Source of the DNA: an uncultured Caulobacterales bacterium
Lineage (GTDB): Bacteria; Pseudomonadota; Alphaproteobacteria; Caulobacterales; Caulobacteraceae
Reading direction: 5' to 3'
Length of the DNA: 7,006 nucleotides
Assembly (NCBI GenBank): GCA_903903715.1
Contig: CAIUZX010000103.1
Coordinates: 1 to 7,006, forward strand
Shown: positions 5,451-7,006 of the stretch, one piece after another
How positions within the stretch are numbered: the stretch's first letter is position 1
Layout: every line of letters starts with the position of its first letter
The notes under the pieces: model-generated
Database searches by the model: none
What the model was told of the DNA's origin: nothing
What the model saw: the letters and a program-made list of their open reading frames with translations, nothing else
Position numbers and translations under genes: made by a program

Positions 5451-6590
5451 GTGTCGGAAACCCCACTTCCCCGCGTGCAGAACTGGCAGGCGTTTGGCGT
5501 CGAGTGGGAGATCATCAGCGATCTGATCGGTCGGATCTATGAGTGCAGCCTCGACCCCACTTTGTGGGACGACACCTTGTCCGCCATCGTCGCCGCCCTC
5601 AGCCCCAGCGAGTGGGACGTCGCCATGCTGGTGTGGGAGCGGCTGGATCCGCCCGGCGGGCGTTTCGTCGCCGCTGTGGGCGTCAACCCGGCGGTGCGCG
5701 AGGTCTATCTCTCCGTTTTCGCCGGCCGAAACCCCTGGTCAAAAACGGTGATGCGCCAGCGCACGGGACGGCTGATCGACACCTATGATATGGTCCCGCC
5801 CGAGGACTTTCGCCAAAGCGCTATGTACCAGCACTTCCTCAAGACCTGGGAGATCGACCGGGCTCTGGCCATCGTACTGGACCGCCAGGGCGACGAAAAG
5901 CTCGGCCTGCTCGTCGTGGGCAAGGCGTCGGAGGATGTCGAGGGGCTGAAGCGGGGCTTGCGCCTCTTGGCGCCGCACATTCAACGCGCGGTGCGCATAC
6001 GCGAACACCTTCGCGCCGCGAACCTCCGCGCCGCCTCGGCGGAGGCGACGCTGGACCAGGCCTCGAGCGCGGTCCTGACCCTCACGGAGGACCTCGGCCT
6101 CGTCTACGCCAACCCGCTGGCCCTGGCGCTTGCGGAGCGGGGGCTGTTCGTCGTTCGACAAGGCCGGGTGGAGTTTCACGATCCCGCCGCGCAGCACGCG
6201 CTCGATCAGCTCTGTCGAACCGCGCAGTCGCGCAGCGCAGCCTTCTCGGCCGAAGACGCGCAAGGGCGGCGGGTCAACGTGTTGGCCGCGCGCAATCGTC
6301 CCGGCGGGGGCCTGGAGCAGGCGACCATCGTCGCGTGCCTTGATCTCGGCGATCAGGCGCCGCTTCTGGACATCGACCGTCTGCGCGCCTGGTTCGGCTT
6401 TACCCCGACCGAGGGACGCCTCGCCGTCGCGCTGGCCAGCGGCGCCACGCTTCAGGACTATGTCCGCCGCCGCAATGTGAGCGTCGCCGCCGGGCGGTAC
6501 CTTTTGAAGTCGATGTTCCGCAAGGCGGAGGTGACGTCTCAGGCCCAGCTCGTCGCCCGACTGAAGGCGCTGCCGGCCCTGGCGCCCTGA
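5451..6590 (+). CDS. LuxR-type helix-turn-helix transcriptional regulator with PAS-like sensor region
   Basis: A 379-residue DNA-binding regulator. The C-terminus (about 311-373) is a LuxR/FixJ-type HTH: FTPTEGRLAVALASG (317-331) holds the conserved T-P-x-E start, and NVSVAAGRYLLKSMFRKAEV (342-361) is the turn plus recognition helix. The usual T and H of the recognition helix (SVNTVRTHL) are A and L here, so specificity may be unusual. The N-terminal domain (about 20-180) has IGRIYECSLDPTLWDDTL (26-43) and LLAPHIQRAVRIREHL (172-187), typical of large LuxR-family proteins without an acyl-homoserine-lactone domain. A PAS-like segment with LTLTEDLGLVYANPLALALAE (209-229) follows. There are no membrane segments or response-regulator receiver domain. 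The GTG start is well supported by GGAGG (5440-5444) 6 nt upstream. The ligand and targets are unknown; the divergent lipoprotein gene is the obvious candidate target. Confidence 0.9.
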   Translation: MSETPLPRVQNWQAFGVEWEIISDLIGRIYECSLDPTLWDDTLSAIVAALSPSEWDVAMLVWERLDPPGGRFVAAVGVNPAVREVYLSVFAGRNPWSKTVMRQRTGRLIDTYDMVPPEDFRQSAMYQHFLKTWEIDRALAIVLDRQGDEKLGLLVVGKASEDVEGLKRGLRLLAPHIQRAVRIREHLRAANLRAASAEATLDQASSAVLTLTEDLGLVYANPLALALAERGLFVVRQGRVEFHDPAAQHALDQLCRTAQSRSAAFSAEDAQGRRVNVLAARNRPGGGLEQATIVACLDLGDQAPLLDIDRLRAWFGFTPTEGRLAVALASGATLQDYVRRRNVSVAAGRYLLKSMFRKAEVTSQAQLVARLKALPALAP

Positions 6591-7006
6591 GGCTGGCCGC
6601 GGCTGCGTCGTGAGGCGCGAAATGACTGAATGTCGGCCCGCTTATCCACACCCCTCAGACCTGAGTTACACTGACCCCGTCCCGTCGCTGGGGGAGGCGA
6701 TGATCAGGCCAAGACCATTGGCGGCGGGACCGGTTCAGGCTGCTCGGGCGCCCTTGATGGGTTGGAAAAGGTAGGAAAGGACCCCACCCCGACGAGAATG
6801 GGCCGAAAGACGGGCGAAGCCTCCGGCCGACCCAACTCGCACCACGTAGACCCTGAAGACTTCAAAAGGCCGGACGTTTCGCCCGCCTCCCCCGCTTATC
6901 ACCCCTTCGCCGACGGGAAACCGCGCGCGTCGTCGGGAAGGTGCGCGCTCGGACAAGGCGCTTGCGAAACCTTCGCCTCTTCTGGAAGGATGCCGACCAA
7001 ACCAGA
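6591..7006. other. Right-end region without a supportable gene
   Basis: About 416 nt after the regulator stop. No frame shows a protein I recognise, and third-position base use is weaker than in the flanking genes. A plus-strand frame is open from 6675 to the window edge, with its first ATG at 6798 and no clear ribosome binding site; its 69 codons have low-complexity, Ser/Pro/Gly-rich content. Minus-strand frames entering from the right edge end at various stops without recognisable content. Short perfect stems occur: GCCAA-N5-TTGGC (6708-6722), TGAAG-A-CTTCA (6854-6864), CCGACG/CGTCGG (6910-6936) and GCGAA-ACC-TTCGC (6964-6976). The region may be a long promoter/leader, an unrecognised RNA, or the edge of a gene outside the window. 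Confidence 0.4.
6642..6650 (+). promoter_or_regulatory. Perfect DnaA-box 9-mer
   Basis: TTATCCACA is identical to the high-affinity DnaA box of E. coli oriC. It lies in non-coding DNA 52 nt after the regulator stop. A -10-like TACACT (6667-6672) follows at a distance that would put the box at the -35 position. Only one partial relative (TTATCACCC, 6896-6904) is nearby, so this is not an origin; a single DnaA-controlled promoter or chance are the options. Confidence 0.4.

Noticed and set aside
5739..6263. A 174-codon minus-strand frame opposite the LuxR-type gene
   Set aside because: It lies fully antisense to a gene with a recognisable HTH and a strong ribosome binding site; no family features.
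6700..6774. A 24-codon plus-strand frame (MIRPRP...) preceded by GGGGGAGG
   Set aside because: The purine run sits only 2 nt from the ATG, too close for a good ribosome binding site, and the peptide has no features; probably chance.
6642..6904. The right-end DnaA box as part of a replication origin
   Set aside because: Only one exact box and one 6-of-9 relative in the window, and no AT-rich unwinding region or origin-linked genes.
6735..6956. A 73-codon minus-strand frame in the right-end region
   Set aside because: No ribosome binding site, no recognisable motif, weak third-position bias; the frame simply stays open towards the window edge.

Overview
The window looks like chromosomal DNA from a GC-rich alphaproteobacterium, most like the Caulobacterales (Caulobacter, Brevundimonas, Phenylobacterium). 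The grounds are strong C/G preference at third codon positions, a glycine cleavage operon with split P-protein subunits behind a tandem glycine riboswitch, and a TTGAC-type promoter element. The genus is an inference from gene content and style, not from a search.

Left half, all on the minus strand (read right to left): promoter candidate (about 4044-4074), tandem glycine riboswitch (3841-4036), a leader with competing hairpins (3780-3840), gcvT (2607-3779), gcvH (2229-2594), gcvPA (879-2222) and the first 293 codons of gcvPB (1-879, running off the left edge). Together these encode the T, H and split P proteins of the glycine cleavage system, which turns glycine plus tetrahydrofolate and NAD into methylene-tetrahydrofolate, CO2, ammonia and NADH. 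The shared L protein is not in the window. Junctions are tight (12 nt, 6 nt, then a 1-nt stop/start overlap), so this is one transcription unit, probably switched on by glycine through the riboswitch.

Right half: divergent from gcv lies a small exported protein of unknown function (4166-4540, plus). It converges on a lipoprotein gene (4716-5240, minus). The gap between them is almost filled by two adjacent palindromic modules, a 79-bp AT-richer inverted repeat whose left end overlaps a stop codon and a second nested hairpin. Divergent from the lipoprotein gene is a LuxR-type HTH regulator (5451-6590, plus) with a GTG start and a strong ribosome binding site. The last about 415 bases (6591-7006) hold no gene I can support. 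They contain a perfect DnaA-box 9-mer, short hairpins and an open frame running off the right edge.

I see no CRISPR array, transposase, tRNA, rRNA, toxin-antitoxin or phage gene, and no clearly new multi-gene system. The points most worth a second look are the palindromic modules at 4537-4706, the control layout in front of gcvT, and the unassigned right end.
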